Assembly (NCBI GenBank): GCA_025454495.1
Contig: JALOOI010000003.1
Location: 1-64,000 of the forward strand
From: Anaerolineae bacterium
GTDB taxonomy: Bacteria; Chloroflexota; Anaerolineae; Aggregatilineales; Phototrophicaceae
DNA length: 64,000 bases
Reading direction: 5' to 3'
The notes under the pieces are model-generated. The model ran no database searches and was not told where the DNA came from. It worked only from the letters and a program-made list of their open reading frames with translations. The translations under genes were made by a program, and so were the position numbers. Shown here in pieces: positions 1 through 8,029 of this stretch. Within the stretch, counting starts at the first letter, position 1; each line of letters begins with the position of its first letter.

Positions 1-222
1 GTCAGCATCGAATCCGCTTCGGCCAAAATTCGCACCGGGCCGCCGGTGGATGATGAAGAAGATTATGCGCTGCCGGTGTGGGCCGGGGTGCTGCCGCTGC
101 AAACGCAGTATCTGCCGCCGGTGGCCGACCCGCGCCTGCCCCCCCATATCCCCGCGCCGGACTATGTGACCGGCTATACGCGCCCGGCCGCCGTGCAAAA
201 GCTGGAAGGATCACAGGAATGA
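1..222 (+). CDS. Pyridoxamine 5'-phosphate oxidase-family FMN-binding protein, C-terminal part
   Basis: The frame is open from the first base to a TGA at 220-222, giving the last 73 residues of a protein that begins upstream. The segment ESASAKIRTGPP followed by an acidic DDEEDYALPVWAGV stretch is the conserved C-terminal block of a pyridoxamine 5'-phosphate oxidase-related family of small flavin-binding proteins. Those proteins bind FMN as dimers; the substrate of this one cannot be told. The stop overlaps the next gene's ATG (ATGA at 219-222), so the two are probably translated together. Confidence 0.75.
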   Translation, partial: VSIESASAKIRTGPPVDDEEDYALPVWAGVLPLQTQYLPPVADPRLPPHIPAPDYVTGYTRPAAVQKLEGSQE

Positions 223-1661
223 CGGATACGACGCTGGATTTTGTCCCCGCGGCGGTGCGGGCCCTGATGACGCACAGCCACAGCGGCCGCACTTTTGCCG
301 TCACCAGCCCGGCGACGGGCCAGGTCTTCGCCCACGCGGCCGATTGTGCGGCCGACGAGGCCCACGCCGCGGCTGACCTGGCGGCGGCGACATTTGTCAC
401 CTGGCGCAGCACCACCGCTTTTGAACGGGCGGCCATTCTGCGGCGCTGGTTCAACTTAATGCTGGAGCATGTGCAGCCCATCGCCCGCCTGATGAGCCTG
501 GAGATGGGCAAGCCCATCACCGAAGCGGTGGGCGAAGTGCGTTATGCCGCCGGCTTCATTGAATGGTTCGCCGAAGAGGCGAAGCGCGTTTACGGCGAAA
601 CCGTGCCCGGCCACCTGCCCAATAAACGGCTGTTCGTCATCAAGCAGCCGGTGGGGCCGGTCTTCGCCGTCACCCCGTGGAATTTTCCGGCGGCCATGGT
701 GACGCGCAAAGCCGCCCCGGCGCTGGCCGCGGGCTGCACCTTCATCCTCAAGCCCGCCGAACAATCGCCGCTGACGGCCTATTATCTGGCGTACCTGTGG
801 CAGCAGGCCGGCGGCCCGGCCGGGGCCTTCCAGGTGCTCACCGCGCAGGACCCGGTGCCGGTGGCCCAAACCCTGATGCAGGATGAGCGCATCCGCAAAA
901 TCACCTTCACCGGCTCCACCGAAGTGGGCAAACTGCTGTACGCGCAATCCGCCGCCACCATGAAGCGTATTTCACTGGAACTGGGCGGCCATGCGCCTTT
1001 TCTCATCTTTGAAGATGCCGATATTGATCTGGCGGTGCAGGAAGTGCTGCTGAGCAAGTTCCGCAACGCCGGCCAAACCTGTGTTTGCGCCAACCGTATC
1101 TATGTGCATACCAGCCTTCAGGATGAATTTGCCCGGCGGCTGGCCGAGGCAGTGCAAACCCTGCGCCTGGGCGACCCGCTGGACGAAAATACCCGCGTGG
1201 GCCCGCTGATCGACCTGCAGGGGCTGCACAAAGTGCAGGCCCACGTGGCGGATGCCATCGCCGGCGGCGCGAAAGTGCTCGTGGGCGGGCAGGTGGCGCA
1301 GGGGCTGTTCTTCCAGCCCACCGTCATCGTCGGCATTAAGCCGACCATGCGCGTGATGACCGAGGAAACCTTTGGCCCGGTGGCCCCGCTGCTGTCTTTC
1401 GAGACCGAAGCCGAAGCGATCCGCCTGGCGAATGAGACCCCCTACGGGCTGGCCGCTTACCTGTATACGAATGACCTCAACCGGGCCATTCGCGTGGCCG
1501 AAGCGCTGGACTATGGCATCATCGGCCTCAACGATGGTTTGCCCTCCACGCCGCAGGTGCCCTTTGGCGGCTTCAAAAATTCCGGCATCGGCCGCGAAGG
1601 CGGCAAATGGGGGCTGGAAGAATACCTGGAAGTGAAATACATCTCGCTGGCGCTGCACTGA
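219..1661 (+). CDS. gabD: NAD(P)-dependent aldehyde dehydrogenase, succinate-semialdehyde dehydrogenase type
   Basis: A 480-residue cytoplasmic aldehyde dehydrogenase of normal length. It would oxidise an aldehyde, probably succinate semialdehyde to succinate. The oxyanion Asn is N155 in PWNFP, the Rossmann loop is FTGSTEVGK near 230-238, the general base is E255 in LELGG, and the nucleophile is C288 in GQTCVCANR. The C-x-C at 288-290 is typical of the SSADH branch. EETFGPV and the C-terminal PFGGFKNSGIGREGG block are present. An in-frame codon at 78 would give a longer reading, but its first 47 residues are low-complexity. ATG 219 has a GGAAGGA element upstream and overlaps the previous stop, so I use it. 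The exact aldehyde is inferred. Confidence 0.88.
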   Translation: MTDTTLDFVPAAVRALMTHSHSGRTFAVTSPATGQVFAHAADCAADEAHAAADLAAATFVTWRSTTAFERAAILRRWFNLMLEHVQPIARLMSLEMGKPITEAVGEVRYAAGFIEWFAEEAKRVYGETVPGHLPNKRLFVIKQPVGPVFAVTPWNFPAAMVTRKAAPALAAGCTFILKPAEQSPLTAYYLAYLWQQAGGPAGAFQVLTAQDPVPVAQTLMQDERIRKITFTGSTEVGKLLYAQSAATMKRISLELGGHAPFLIFEDADIDLAVQEVLLSKFRNAGQTCVCANRIYVHTSLQDEFARRLAEAVQTLRLGDPLDENTRVGPLIDLQGLHKVQAHVADAIAGGAKVLVGGQVAQGLFFQPTVIVGIKPTMRVMTEETFGPVAPLLSFETEAEAIRLANETPYGLAAYLYTNDLNRAIRVAEALDYGIIGLNDGLPSTPQVPFGGFKNSGIGREGGKWGLEEYLEVKYISLALH

Positions 1662-1682
1662 CGTGTGTCCCGGCGGCCGCAG

Positions 1683-1710
1683 CGGGGCAGGGGCCACTCT
1701 GCCCCGTTTT
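1683..1710 (+). terminator. Rho-independent terminator after the aldehyde dehydrogenase
   Basis: An 8-bp perfect GC-rich stem (1683-1690 with 1699-1706) closes an 8-base loop and is followed by TTTT at 1707-1710. It lies 21 bases after the stop codon at 1661. Confidence 0.75.
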
Positions 1711-1746
1711 GATTCGTCCCCGGCGGCATTTGGCGCGTTTTGTCAC

Positions 1747-1775
1747 TGAACACGCCGGCCACCTGGTGATAGAAT
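1747..1775 (+). promoter_or_regulatory. Sigma70-type promoter of the oxidoreductase operon
   Basis: TGAACA at 1747-1752, a 17-base spacer, then TAGAAT at 1770-1775 preceded by TG-A (extended -10). The expected start near 1782 is 28 bases before the ATG at 1810. It sits just after the terminator at 1683-1710, consistent with a new transcription unit. Confidence 0.55.
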
Positions 1776-1809
1776 CAGTCCCAGGATTTTTAGGCGACAG
1801 GATGCCGGT

Positions 1810-2805
1810 ATGACAAAAATTGCTTTTGTAGGCTGTGCCCATATCCATGTGCCGGATTTTATCCGGCGGGTGCAGGGCCAGGCGGCGGTGACGGTGAAAG
1901 CCGTGTGGGATCATGATGCTGACCGGGCGGCCCGCCGGGCGGCCGAATTAAACGCGGCGGTCGTGAGTGATGTGGCCGACATCTGGGCTGACCCGGAGAT
2001 CGCCGGCGTGGTCATCGGCTCGGAGACGAACCGGCACGAGCCGCTGGTGCTGGCCGGGGCGGCGGCCCGCAAACATCTGTTTGTGGAAAAGCCTCTGGGC
2101 ATGGGCGCACGCGATGCCTACGCCATGGCCGCGGCCATCGAAGCGGCCGGCATACTGTTCCAGACCGGCTATTTTATGCGCGGGGAGCCGGTGCATCAAT
2201 TTTTGCGCCGGCACATTCAACAGGGCAGCTTCGGTCGCATCACCCGCATTCGCCACATCAACTGTCATTCTGGCAGCCTGGGCGGCTGGTTTGATACCGA
2301 ATGGCGCTGGATGGCCGATGTGCAGCAGGCCGGTGTGGGCGCATTTGGCGACCTGGGCACCCACTCGCTGGATATTCTGCTGTGGCTGCTGGGCGATGTG
2401 CAGCGCGTGACCGCCGATCTGGACATCGTGACCGGGCGCTATGCCGGCTGCGATGAATATGGCGAAGCCCTCATCAAGTTTAAGAATGGCACCACCGGCA
2501 CGCTGGCCGCCGGCTGGGTGGATGTGGCGCAGCCGGTGCGCCTGGCCCTCAGCGGCACCGAAGGCCACGCTCACCTGGCAGACGATAAGCTGTATTTTAA
2601 GAGCAGCCACGTCGCCGGGGCGGACGGCCAGACCCCCTGGACTGACCTGCCGGCACAGCAGGCGCACCCCTTCGATCAATTTTTGCAGGCGCTCACCGGC
2701 ACCCCCGGCCTGCCGCTGATTACCGCCCGCGAAGCGGCCACGCGGGCCGCCGTCATGGAAGCGATGTACCAGGGCTGGCAGCAGCGCACCTGGATCGACC
2801 TGTAA
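1810..2805 (+). CDS. Gfo/Idh/MocA-family oxidoreductase (first of three)
   Basis: A 331-residue NAD(P)-dependent oxidoreductase. The N-terminal Rossmann fold starts with KIAFVGCAHIHVPDF, where the usual GxGxxG is replaced by GCAHIH. The EKPLG motif that carries the catalytic/cofactor Lys is near residue 95. The C-terminal half has the DLGTHSLDILLWLLG segment of the substrate-binding sheet domain. The family acts on sugars, inositols or glycosides; the substrate here is unknown. It is the first gene of a four-gene plus-strand cluster with two related oxidoreductases and a TIM-barrel isomerase, suggesting catabolism of an inositol-like or modified sugar. Confidence 0.85.
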   Translation: MTKIAFVGCAHIHVPDFIRRVQGQAAVTVKAVWDHDADRAARRAAELNAAVVSDVADIWADPEIAGVVIGSETNRHEPLVLAGAAARKHLFVEKPLGMGARDAYAMAAAIEAAGILFQTGYFMRGEPVHQFLRRHIQQGSFGRITRIRHINCHSGSLGGWFDTEWRWMADVQQAGVGAFGDLGTHSLDILLWLLGDVQRVTADLDIVTGRYAGCDEYGEALIKFKNGTTGTLAAGWVDVAQPVRLALSGTEGHAHLADDKLYFKSSHVAGADGQTPWTDLPAQQAHPFDQFLQALTGTPGLPLITAREAATRAAVMEAMYQGWQQRTWIDL

Positions 2806-2840
2806 CTTTTACTCAGCTTCACACAGAAAGAACGTGCAGC

Positions 2841-3893
2841 ATGTCCAAAATTCTCAAGGTTGGTGTGATCGGTGTGGGGGGCATTGCGAATGCTCACATG
2901 CCGGGGTGGGAAGCCTCCGAACATGCCGAAGTGGTGGCCGGCAGCGATGTAAACCCGGAATTTCTTCAGGCGTGGGGCAAAAAATACAACGTGGCGCGGC
3001 TGACCGCCCGGGCCGAAGACCTCATCCAGGACCCGGATATTGATATTATTGATGTGTGTACGCCGAGCATGTACCACGCGCCGCTGACGATTGCCGCGTT
3101 GCAGGCGGGCAAGCATGTCCTGTGCGAGAAGCCGCTGGCCCCCGCGCCGGACGACATTCGCCGCATGATCGCCGCCCGCGATGAATCCGGCAAAATGTTG
3201 ATGACCGCGCAGCATTTTCGTTTTCAGGGCAGCACCCGCGCCATGAAGGCCGAGATCGACAGCGGGGCCCTGGGCGATGTGTACCACGCGCGAAGCTGGA
3301 TGCTGCGCCGGGCGGCCGCGCCCACGCGCCCCGGCTTCATCCTCAAATCCCAGAGCGGCGGCGGGGCCTGCATTGATATTGGCGTGCATATTCTGGATTT
3401 AACGCTCTGGTTCATGGGCAACCCGCCGCCCGCCACCGTCACCGGCATTTCGCGCACCACGCTGGCGAAGCTCCCCGGCGCGTTCAGCATCTGGGGCGGC
3501 CCGATTCCGCCGCAGATGGATGTGGAAGAATTTGCCTCCGCTTTCGTCCGCTTTGAGAATGGCGCAACGCTCATCCTGGAGGTGAGCTGGCTGCTGCACC
3601 ACGATACGCCGGTGGAAGATATGCAAATGTGGCTGTATGGCACAAAGGCGGGCAGCCACTGGCCCAAATGCGAATTCTACGAAACCAGCAACGCCACGCA
3701 GCAGCACTATAACCGGGCCCTCAAACGGACTGAGAACGTGCGCCCGCCGCACGCCCAGGAATGCATCGAGTTCGCTCGCGCCATCATTGAGGGTGCGCCG
3801 TCGCCCGTCCCGGCCGAGCATTCGCTCCAGGTACAAACGATCCTGGATGCGGTGTATCGCAGCCAGGCAAGCGGCCGCGAAGTCGTCCTTTAA
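2841..3893 (+). CDS. Gfo/Idh/MocA-family oxidoreductase (second of three)
   Basis: A 350-residue oxidoreductase with a canonical N-terminal VGVIGVGGIANAHMPG nucleotide-binding loop, a CEKPLAPAPDDIRRM segment carrying the family's EKP motif near 97-99, and the GGGACIDIGVHILDLTLWF block of the C-terminal domain near 175-193. It lies 35 bases after the preceding oxidoreductase and is probably in the same transcript. Substrate specificity cannot be read from the sequence; the usual family reaction is reversible oxidation of a sugar or cyclitol hydroxyl with NAD(P). Confidence 0.86.
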   Translation: MSKILKVGVIGVGGIANAHMPGWEASEHAEVVAGSDVNPEFLQAWGKKYNVARLTARAEDLIQDPDIDIIDVCTPSMYHAPLTIAALQAGKHVLCEKPLAPAPDDIRRMIAARDESGKMLMTAQHFRFQGSTRAMKAEIDSGALGDVYHARSWMLRRAAAPTRPGFILKSQSGGGACIDIGVHILDLTLWFMGNPPPATVTGISRTTLAKLPGAFSIWGGPIPPQMDVEEFASAFVRFENGATLILEVSWLLHHDTPVEDMQMWLYGTKAGSHWPKCEFYETSNATQQHYNRALKRTENVRPPHAQECIEFARAIIEGAPSPVPAEHSLQVQTILDAVYRSQASGREVVL

Positions 3894-3983
3894 CCCTGCC
3901 GGCGGATTGACCGGGGCAGCCCGGCGGCCCGCCGCCTGCTGCAACTTTTTGCCATCCATCATAATGCTACGGGGGAGATACCC

Positions 3984-4730
3984 ATGATTGGTCTGCAACT
4001 GTACACCGTGCGCGACGCGCTGGCGCAGGATTTTGAGGGCACCATTCGTAAAATCGCGGCGATGGGCTATGAGGGCGTGGAAACGGCCGGCATGTTCGGC
4101 GAGTCGCCACAGAGCGCGGCGGCCCTGTTCCGCAGCCTGGGCCTGAAGGTCATCGGGGCGCACAGCCCGCTGCCCCTGGGCGACGACGCGGCCCGCGTCG
4201 TTGAGACGCTGGGCATTCTGGGCACCGACCTGGCGATTTGCCCGTGGCTGCCGCCGGAGGAGTATTATCAATCGCTGGCCGGTGTGCAGCGCGTGGTAGA
4301 CCTGCTGAATGAAGCGGATGCCAGCGCCCGCCGCCACGGGCTGCGGCTGATGTACCACAATCACGATTTTGAGTTTTTGCCGCTGGCCGATGGCACGCTG
4401 CCGCTGCTGTACCTGCTGGAACACGTCGCGCCCACGGTGCTGTTTGAAATAGACACCTACTGGGTGAAAACGGCCGGGCAGGATGTCGTCGCCATGCTGG
4501 AGCGCTTCGGCGACCGGGCCCAACTGCTGCACATCAAAGATGGCCCGGCGGTGCGCGGCCGGCCCATGCTGGCCCTGGGCGAAGGCGTGATGGATTTTGC
4601 GCCCATCGTCGCCGCCAGCCGCGCCGCGGCGCTGGTGGTGGAACTGGATGAGTGCGCGACCGATATGCTGACGGCGGTCGAAACGAGCTATCGCTATCTT
4701 AAAGGGCTGGTGGATGGACAGGCGCGTTAA
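3984..4730 (+). CDS. Sugar phosphate isomerase/epimerase-like TIM-barrel protein
   Basis: A 248-residue protein of the xylose-isomerase-like TIM-barrel family (IolE/IolI/YcjR group). It begins MIGLQLYTVRDAL, has GYEGVETAGMFG on strand 2, a metal-site-like YHNHDFEF near 121-128, FEIDTYWVKTAG near 154-165, LLHIKDG near 181, and a final VVELDEC. In relatives these Glu, His and Asp residues bind a divalent metal for isomerisation. The start follows a good GGGGAG ribosome site. The gene overlaps the next oxidoreductase by 17 bases, indicating translational coupling and a shared pathway. Confidence 0.83.
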   Translation: MIGLQLYTVRDALAQDFEGTIRKIAAMGYEGVETAGMFGESPQSAAALFRSLGLKVIGAHSPLPLGDDAARVVETLGILGTDLAICPWLPPEEYYQSLAGVQRVVDLLNEADASARRHGLRLMYHNHDFEFLPLADGTLPLLYLLEHVAPTVLFEIDTYWVKTAGQDVVAMLERFGDRAQLLHIKDGPAVRGRPMLALGEGVMDFAPIVAASRAAALVVELDECATDMLTAVETSYRYLKGLVDGQAR

Positions 4731-5802
4731 AGTCGGCTTGATTGGTGTGGGCAACATCAGCCCGGCGTACCTGAAGGGCTGCCGCGCCTTTGACATTCTC
4801 GATCTGACCGCCTGCGCCGACCTGAACATGGCGCGGGCGGCCGCGGTGGCCGCCGAAAACGGCCTGCAGGCGCTGACCGTCGCGGAACTGCTGGCCGATC
4901 CGGCCATCGAGATCATCGTCAATCTCACGATTCCGGCCGCCCATGCGGACATCAGCCTGCGGGCCATCGCCGCCGGCAAACACGTCTATTCGGAAAAGCC
5001 GCTGGCCATCACTTTCGCGGACGGGCAGCGCATCATGCAGGCGGCCGCGGCGGCCGGGGTGCGCGTGGGCTGTGCGCCGGATACGTTCCTGTTCGCCGAA
5101 CACCAGACCAGCCGTAAACTGCTGGATGAGGGGCGCATCGGTACGCCGGTGGCCGCGACCGGCTTTATGGTGGGTGGCGGGCATGAAAGCTGGCACCCCG
5201 CGCCGGATTTTTACTATCAGCCGGGCGGCGGCCCCATGCTGGATATGGGCCCCTACTACGTCACCTGCCTGGTGAATTTGCTGGGGCCGGTGCAGCGCGT
5301 TAGCGGGGCGGTGGGGGCGGCTTTCCCGCAGCGCCAGGCGCAGGATGGCCATATGATCGCCGTGAAGGTGCCCACGCATTACGCCACCACGCTGGAATTT
5401 GCCAGTGGTGTCATTGCGACACTTATCATGAGTTTCGATATTCCCGGCGGGCACCGCCTGCCGCAGATGGAATTGTACGGCAGCGCCGGCACGCTGAACC
5501 TGCCCGACCCCAACGGGTATCGGCCGGACGTGCTGCTGCTGACCGGCGATGGCGCAGCGCAGCCGCAGCCGCTGCGGTATCCGGCCACATGGGCCCGGGG
5601 TATCGGCGTGGCTGATCTGGCGTATGGCATCGTCAGCGGCCGGCCGCACCGGGCCAGCGGGGCGCTGGCGCTGCATGTGCTGGAGATCATGACGGCGGCG
5701 GCCGAATCGTCGTACAGCGGCCGGCACATCACCCTGCAAACCACCTGCGAGCGCCCGGCCGCGCTGCCGCTGGATTTGCCGCCGCGCACGCTGGACAGCT
5801 AA
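4714..5802 (+). CDS. Gfo/Idh/MocA-family oxidoreductase (third of three)
   Basis: A 362-residue oxidoreductase starting inside the end of the isomerase gene. It has VGLIGVGNISPAYLKG as the dinucleotide loop, SEKPLAITFADG as the EKP motif near residues 95-97, and a GGGPMLDMGPYYVTCLVNLLG block in the C-terminal domain. The length is normal for the family. It closes the operon and is followed by a strong terminator at 5829-5857. The combination of three such enzymes and one isomerase resembles clusters for degradation of inositol isomers or of 3-keto-glycosides; no transporter or kinase is present here, so the pathway assignment stays open. Confidence 0.86.
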   Translation: MDRRVKVGLIGVGNISPAYLKGCRAFDILDLTACADLNMARAAAVAAENGLQALTVAELLADPAIEIIVNLTIPAAHADISLRAIAAGKHVYSEKPLAITFADGQRIMQAAAAAGVRVGCAPDTFLFAEHQTSRKLLDEGRIGTPVAATGFMVGGGHESWHPAPDFYYQPGGGPMLDMGPYYVTCLVNLLGPVQRVSGAVGAAFPQRQAQDGHMIAVKVPTHYATTLEFASGVIATLIMSFDIPGGHRLPQMELYGSAGTLNLPDPNGYRPDVLLLTGDGAAQPQPLRYPATWARGIGVADLAYGIVSGRPHRASGALALHVLEIMTAAAESSYSGRHITLQTTCERPAALPLDLPPRTLDS

Positions 5803-5828
5803 CCTGCCCGGCACCACAGCGGAGCAGC

Positions 5829-5857
5829 AGAGAGCCAGCAGATGGCTCTCTTTTTTT
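5829..5857 (+). terminator. Rho-independent terminator of the oxidoreductase operon
   Basis: Perfect 8-bp stem AGAGAGCC/GGCTCTCT (5829-5836 with 5844-5851), 7-base loop, and an uninterrupted run of seven T at 5851-5857. Confidence 0.9.
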
Positions 5858-5867
5858 GCCGGTGGTG

Positions 5868-5876
5868 TGTTATAAT
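5868..5876 (+). promoter_or_regulatory. Extended -10 promoter of the AlkB gene
   Basis: TGT followed by a consensus TATAAT (5871-5876). No good -35 is visible because the preceding terminator occupies that position. Expected start near 5883, then a GAGGTG ribosome site before the ATG at 5906. Confidence 0.6.
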
Positions 5877-5905
5877 GAGAACAAATATTCTAAAGAGGTG
5901 CGCTG

Positions 5906-6478
5906 ATGACGGCGGTGATCCCTGGTTTGCACTATGTGGCGGATTTTGTGACCCCGGCGGAACAGGCCGCGCTGCTGGCGGCGGTGGACGCGCAGCCCTG
6001 GCTGGACACGCTGCGGCGGCGGGTGCAGCATTATGGTTATCTGTACGATTATCGCCGCCGGACGATTACGCCGGAGATGTTTCTGGGCCCGCTGCCCGCC
6101 TGGGCGCAGGCGCTGGCACAGCGCTTTGAGCAGGCGGGCCTGGCCCCCTGGCCGGCTGACCAGATGATTGTGAATGAATACTGGCCGGGGCAGGGCATCG
6201 CGCTGCATGTGGATTGCGAACCCTGTTTTGAAGCGACCATTCTGTCGCTGTCGCTGGGCGCGGCCTGCGTGATGGATTTTGTGCGGCTGGAGGATGGCGC
6301 AAAGCAGGCGCTGCGGCTGGCCCCCGGCAGCCTGCTGGTGCTCACCGGAGAGGCGCGTTATGCCTGGCAGCACGGCATCGCTGCCCGGCGGCGCGATGTG
6401 TGGCAGGGGGTGGTTATCCCCCGTGGCCGGCGGGTGTCGCTCACGTTTCGGCGGGTGGTGGCAGAGCCGGCCCGCTGA
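5906..6478 (+). CDS. alkB: Alkylated DNA repair dioxygenase, AlkB family
   Basis: A 190-residue Fe(II)/2-oxoglutarate dioxygenase. The family oxidatively removes methyl groups such as 1-methyladenine and 3-methylcytosine from DNA or RNA. The iron ligands are H101 and D103 (HVD) and H156 (WQHGI). The 2-oxoglutarate-binding Arg is in RVSLTFRR near 176-183, and NEYWPGQGIALH is the conserved strand before the HxD. The length fits the short bacterial AlkB form with little N-terminal extension. It stands alone between a terminator and the convergent cyclase gene and has its own promoter and a good Shine-Dalgarno sequence. Confidence 0.88.
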   Translation: MTAVIPGLHYVADFVTPAEQAALLAAVDAQPWLDTLRRRVQHYGYLYDYRRRTITPEMFLGPLPAWAQALAQRFEQAGLAPWPADQMIVNEYWPGQGIALHVDCEPCFEATILSLSLGAACVMDFVRLEDGAKQALRLAPGSLLVLTGEARYAWQHGIAARRRDVWQGVVIPRGRRVSLTFRRVVAEPAR

Positions 6479-6485
6479 GGGTGGC

Positions 6486-7526
6486 TCAGGCCAGGGTGTT
6501 GGAAATTTCGTAAGTCTCAATCGGCTCGGCGCGGCCCTTCACCTGGAACACACCCAGGGAGCGCCCGTAGACGAAATCGCTGGTGGCTTCATACACCCTC
6601 CGGCTGACCAGAATTTGCCCGTTATCGGCGATGCCCTGCAACCGGGCCGCCACATTGACCGTATCGCCGACGGCGGTGAAATTCATCAGCTTTTCGGTGC
6701 CCACATTGCCCACCACCACCGTCCCGCTGTGAATGCCAAAGTTGATCTTCATGCGGTGGGGTTCTGGCAGCTTCTGGTGGAACCAGTACAGCTCATCCTG
6801 GATGTGCAGCGCGGATTTAACCGCCCGCGCGATATGATCCGGCTGTTCGATGGGGGTGTTGTACAGCGCCATCACCCCATCGCCGATCAGCTTATCAATG
6901 GTGCCGTTGTATTGCAGGATGATTTTGACGATGAACGAATGATAGCGGTTGAGAAGCTGGAGCAGTGCTTCGGGATCGGTGCGTTCTGACAGGCTGGTGA
7001 AGCCCTGAAGATCGGCGAACATGACCGTCGTCGGTTGCAGCTTGCCGCCGGGCTTCACCAGGTCAGGATTTTTGAGAAGCTGCTCCACGATTTGCGGGGC
7101 GACGAAGCGTTCAAAGGTATTGCGGATCATCTCCTGGGTCACGCGCAGGGTATCGGTGGTTTCTTTGGTCTTCAGGCTGCGCTCCACCCGCGCAATCAAT
7201 TCTCGCGGGCTGAAGGGCTTGGTGAGGTAATCATCCGCGCCCACTGCCAGCCCCTTCACCCGGCTGTCCACATCGGACTGGGCCGTGAGCATGATGATGG
7301 GGATGCCGGCGGTGGCCCGGGCTTCTTTTAATTTGGCCGCCACTTCAAAGCCGGTCATGCCGGGCATGTTCACATCCAGCAAAATGAGATCGGGGAGCTG
7401 CTCGCCGGCAACGTTCAGGGCGCTGGTGCCGTTCAGGGCCTGTAAGACGGAGTGCCCGGCCATGGCCAGGATGTCTTTGACCAGTTCAATATTATCAGGG
7501 TTATCGTCTACCACCAGGATTTTCAA
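6486..7526 (-). CDS. Receiver domain fused to class III adenylate cyclase
   Basis: A 346-residue cytoplasmic fusion. Residues 1-120 are a CheY-like receiver with acidic pair D7/D8, phospho-acceptor D51 and K103. A helical linker leads to a class III cyclase catalytic domain at about 160-335. Metal-binding D172 (FADLQGF) and D216 (GDGVMALY), adenine-selective K212 and T284, and transition-state N291 and R295 are all present, so it should be active and make cAMP. Phosphorylation of the receiver presumably controls output. The start is TTG with GAGG eight bases upstream. It is the last gene of a minus-strand run kinase - receiver - receiver-cyclase. Confidence 0.9.
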   Translation of the reverse strand: MKILVVDDNPDNIELVKDILAMAGHSVLQALNGTSALNVAGEQLPDLILLDVNMPGMTGFEVAAKLKEARATAGIPIIMLTAQSDVDSRVKGLAVGADDYLTKPFSPRELIARVERSLKTKETTDTLRVTQEMIRNTFERFVAPQIVEQLLKNPDLVKPGGKLQPTTVMFADLQGFTSLSERTDPEALLQLLNRYHSFIVKIILQYNGTIDKLIGDGVMALYNTPIEQPDHIARAVKSALHIQDELYWFHQKLPEPHRMKINFGIHSGTVVVGNVGTEKLMNFTAVGDTVNVAARLQGIADNGQILVSRRVYEATSDFVYGRSLGVFQVKGRAEPIETYEISNTLA

Positions 7527-7558
7527 GCCACTTGCCTCATCACCTGCCGCGAATAACG

Positions 7559-7951
7559 TTATGTCATATGGATAGCGAGTTTGCTGGCCAGTTCCTGGAG
7601 ATTGATCGGCTTGGAGATGTAATCATCGCAACCCGCTTCCAGGGCCCGTTCCCGGTCGCCCACCATGGCATGGGCGGTGAGGGCAATGACGGGGATATGG
7701 CTGAGGCGGCTTTCGGCTTTGATGGTGCGGGTGGCCGTCCAGCCATCCATGCGGGGCAGGGATAAATCCATCAGGATCAAATCGGGCACTTCGTGCAGGG
7801 CCAGTTTCACGCCCTGTTCGCCATCGGTAGCCTGCAACACCTCATAATCCAGCGACGTAAGAACATCGACAATCAGGGTCATGTTATCCCGATTGTCTTC
7901 TACCACCAGAATGCGTCCTTCTGCCACTGGCGTGCTCCTTGCATTCCCCAT
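7559..7951 (-). CDS. Single-domain response regulator
   Basis: A 130-residue CheY-like receiver without output domain. Visible residues are the acidic pair E18/D19, phospho-acceptor D62 in LILMDLSLPRMDGW, T92 and K114 in YISKP. A short flexible N-terminus precedes the fold. It lies between a membrane histidine kinase and a receiver-adenylate cyclase, and probably relays phosphate or competes as a sink. An extended -10 promoter at 7999-8007 could give it transcription independent of the kinase. Confidence 0.9.
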   Translation of the reverse strand: MGNARSTPVAEGRILVVEDNRDNMTLIVDVLTSLDYEVLQATDGEQGVKLALHEVPDLILMDLSLPRMDGWTATRTIKAESRLSHIPVIALTAHAMVGDRERALEAGCDDYISKPINLQELASKLAIHMT

Positions 7952-7998
7952 GACCCAACAGTGGGATGGTTATGTGTCTGGTCAATAGCACGCCCGCT

Positions 7999-8007
7999 AT
8001 TGTAGCA
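7999..8007 (-). promoter_or_regulatory. Extended -10 promoter upstream of the receiver gene
   Basis: Read on the minus strand this is TGC-TACAAT. It lies about 50 bases upstream of the receiver start at 7951, in the gap after the kinase stop. No convincing -35 is visible. Confidence 0.5.
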
Positions 8008-8029
8008 CACTTTGAAAGATGGCGTAGCA

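Noticed and set aside
3399-4979. A 526-codon minus-strand open frame
   Set aside because: Covers parts of three plus-strand genes with clear enzyme motifs; a by-product of codon bias in GC-rich DNA.
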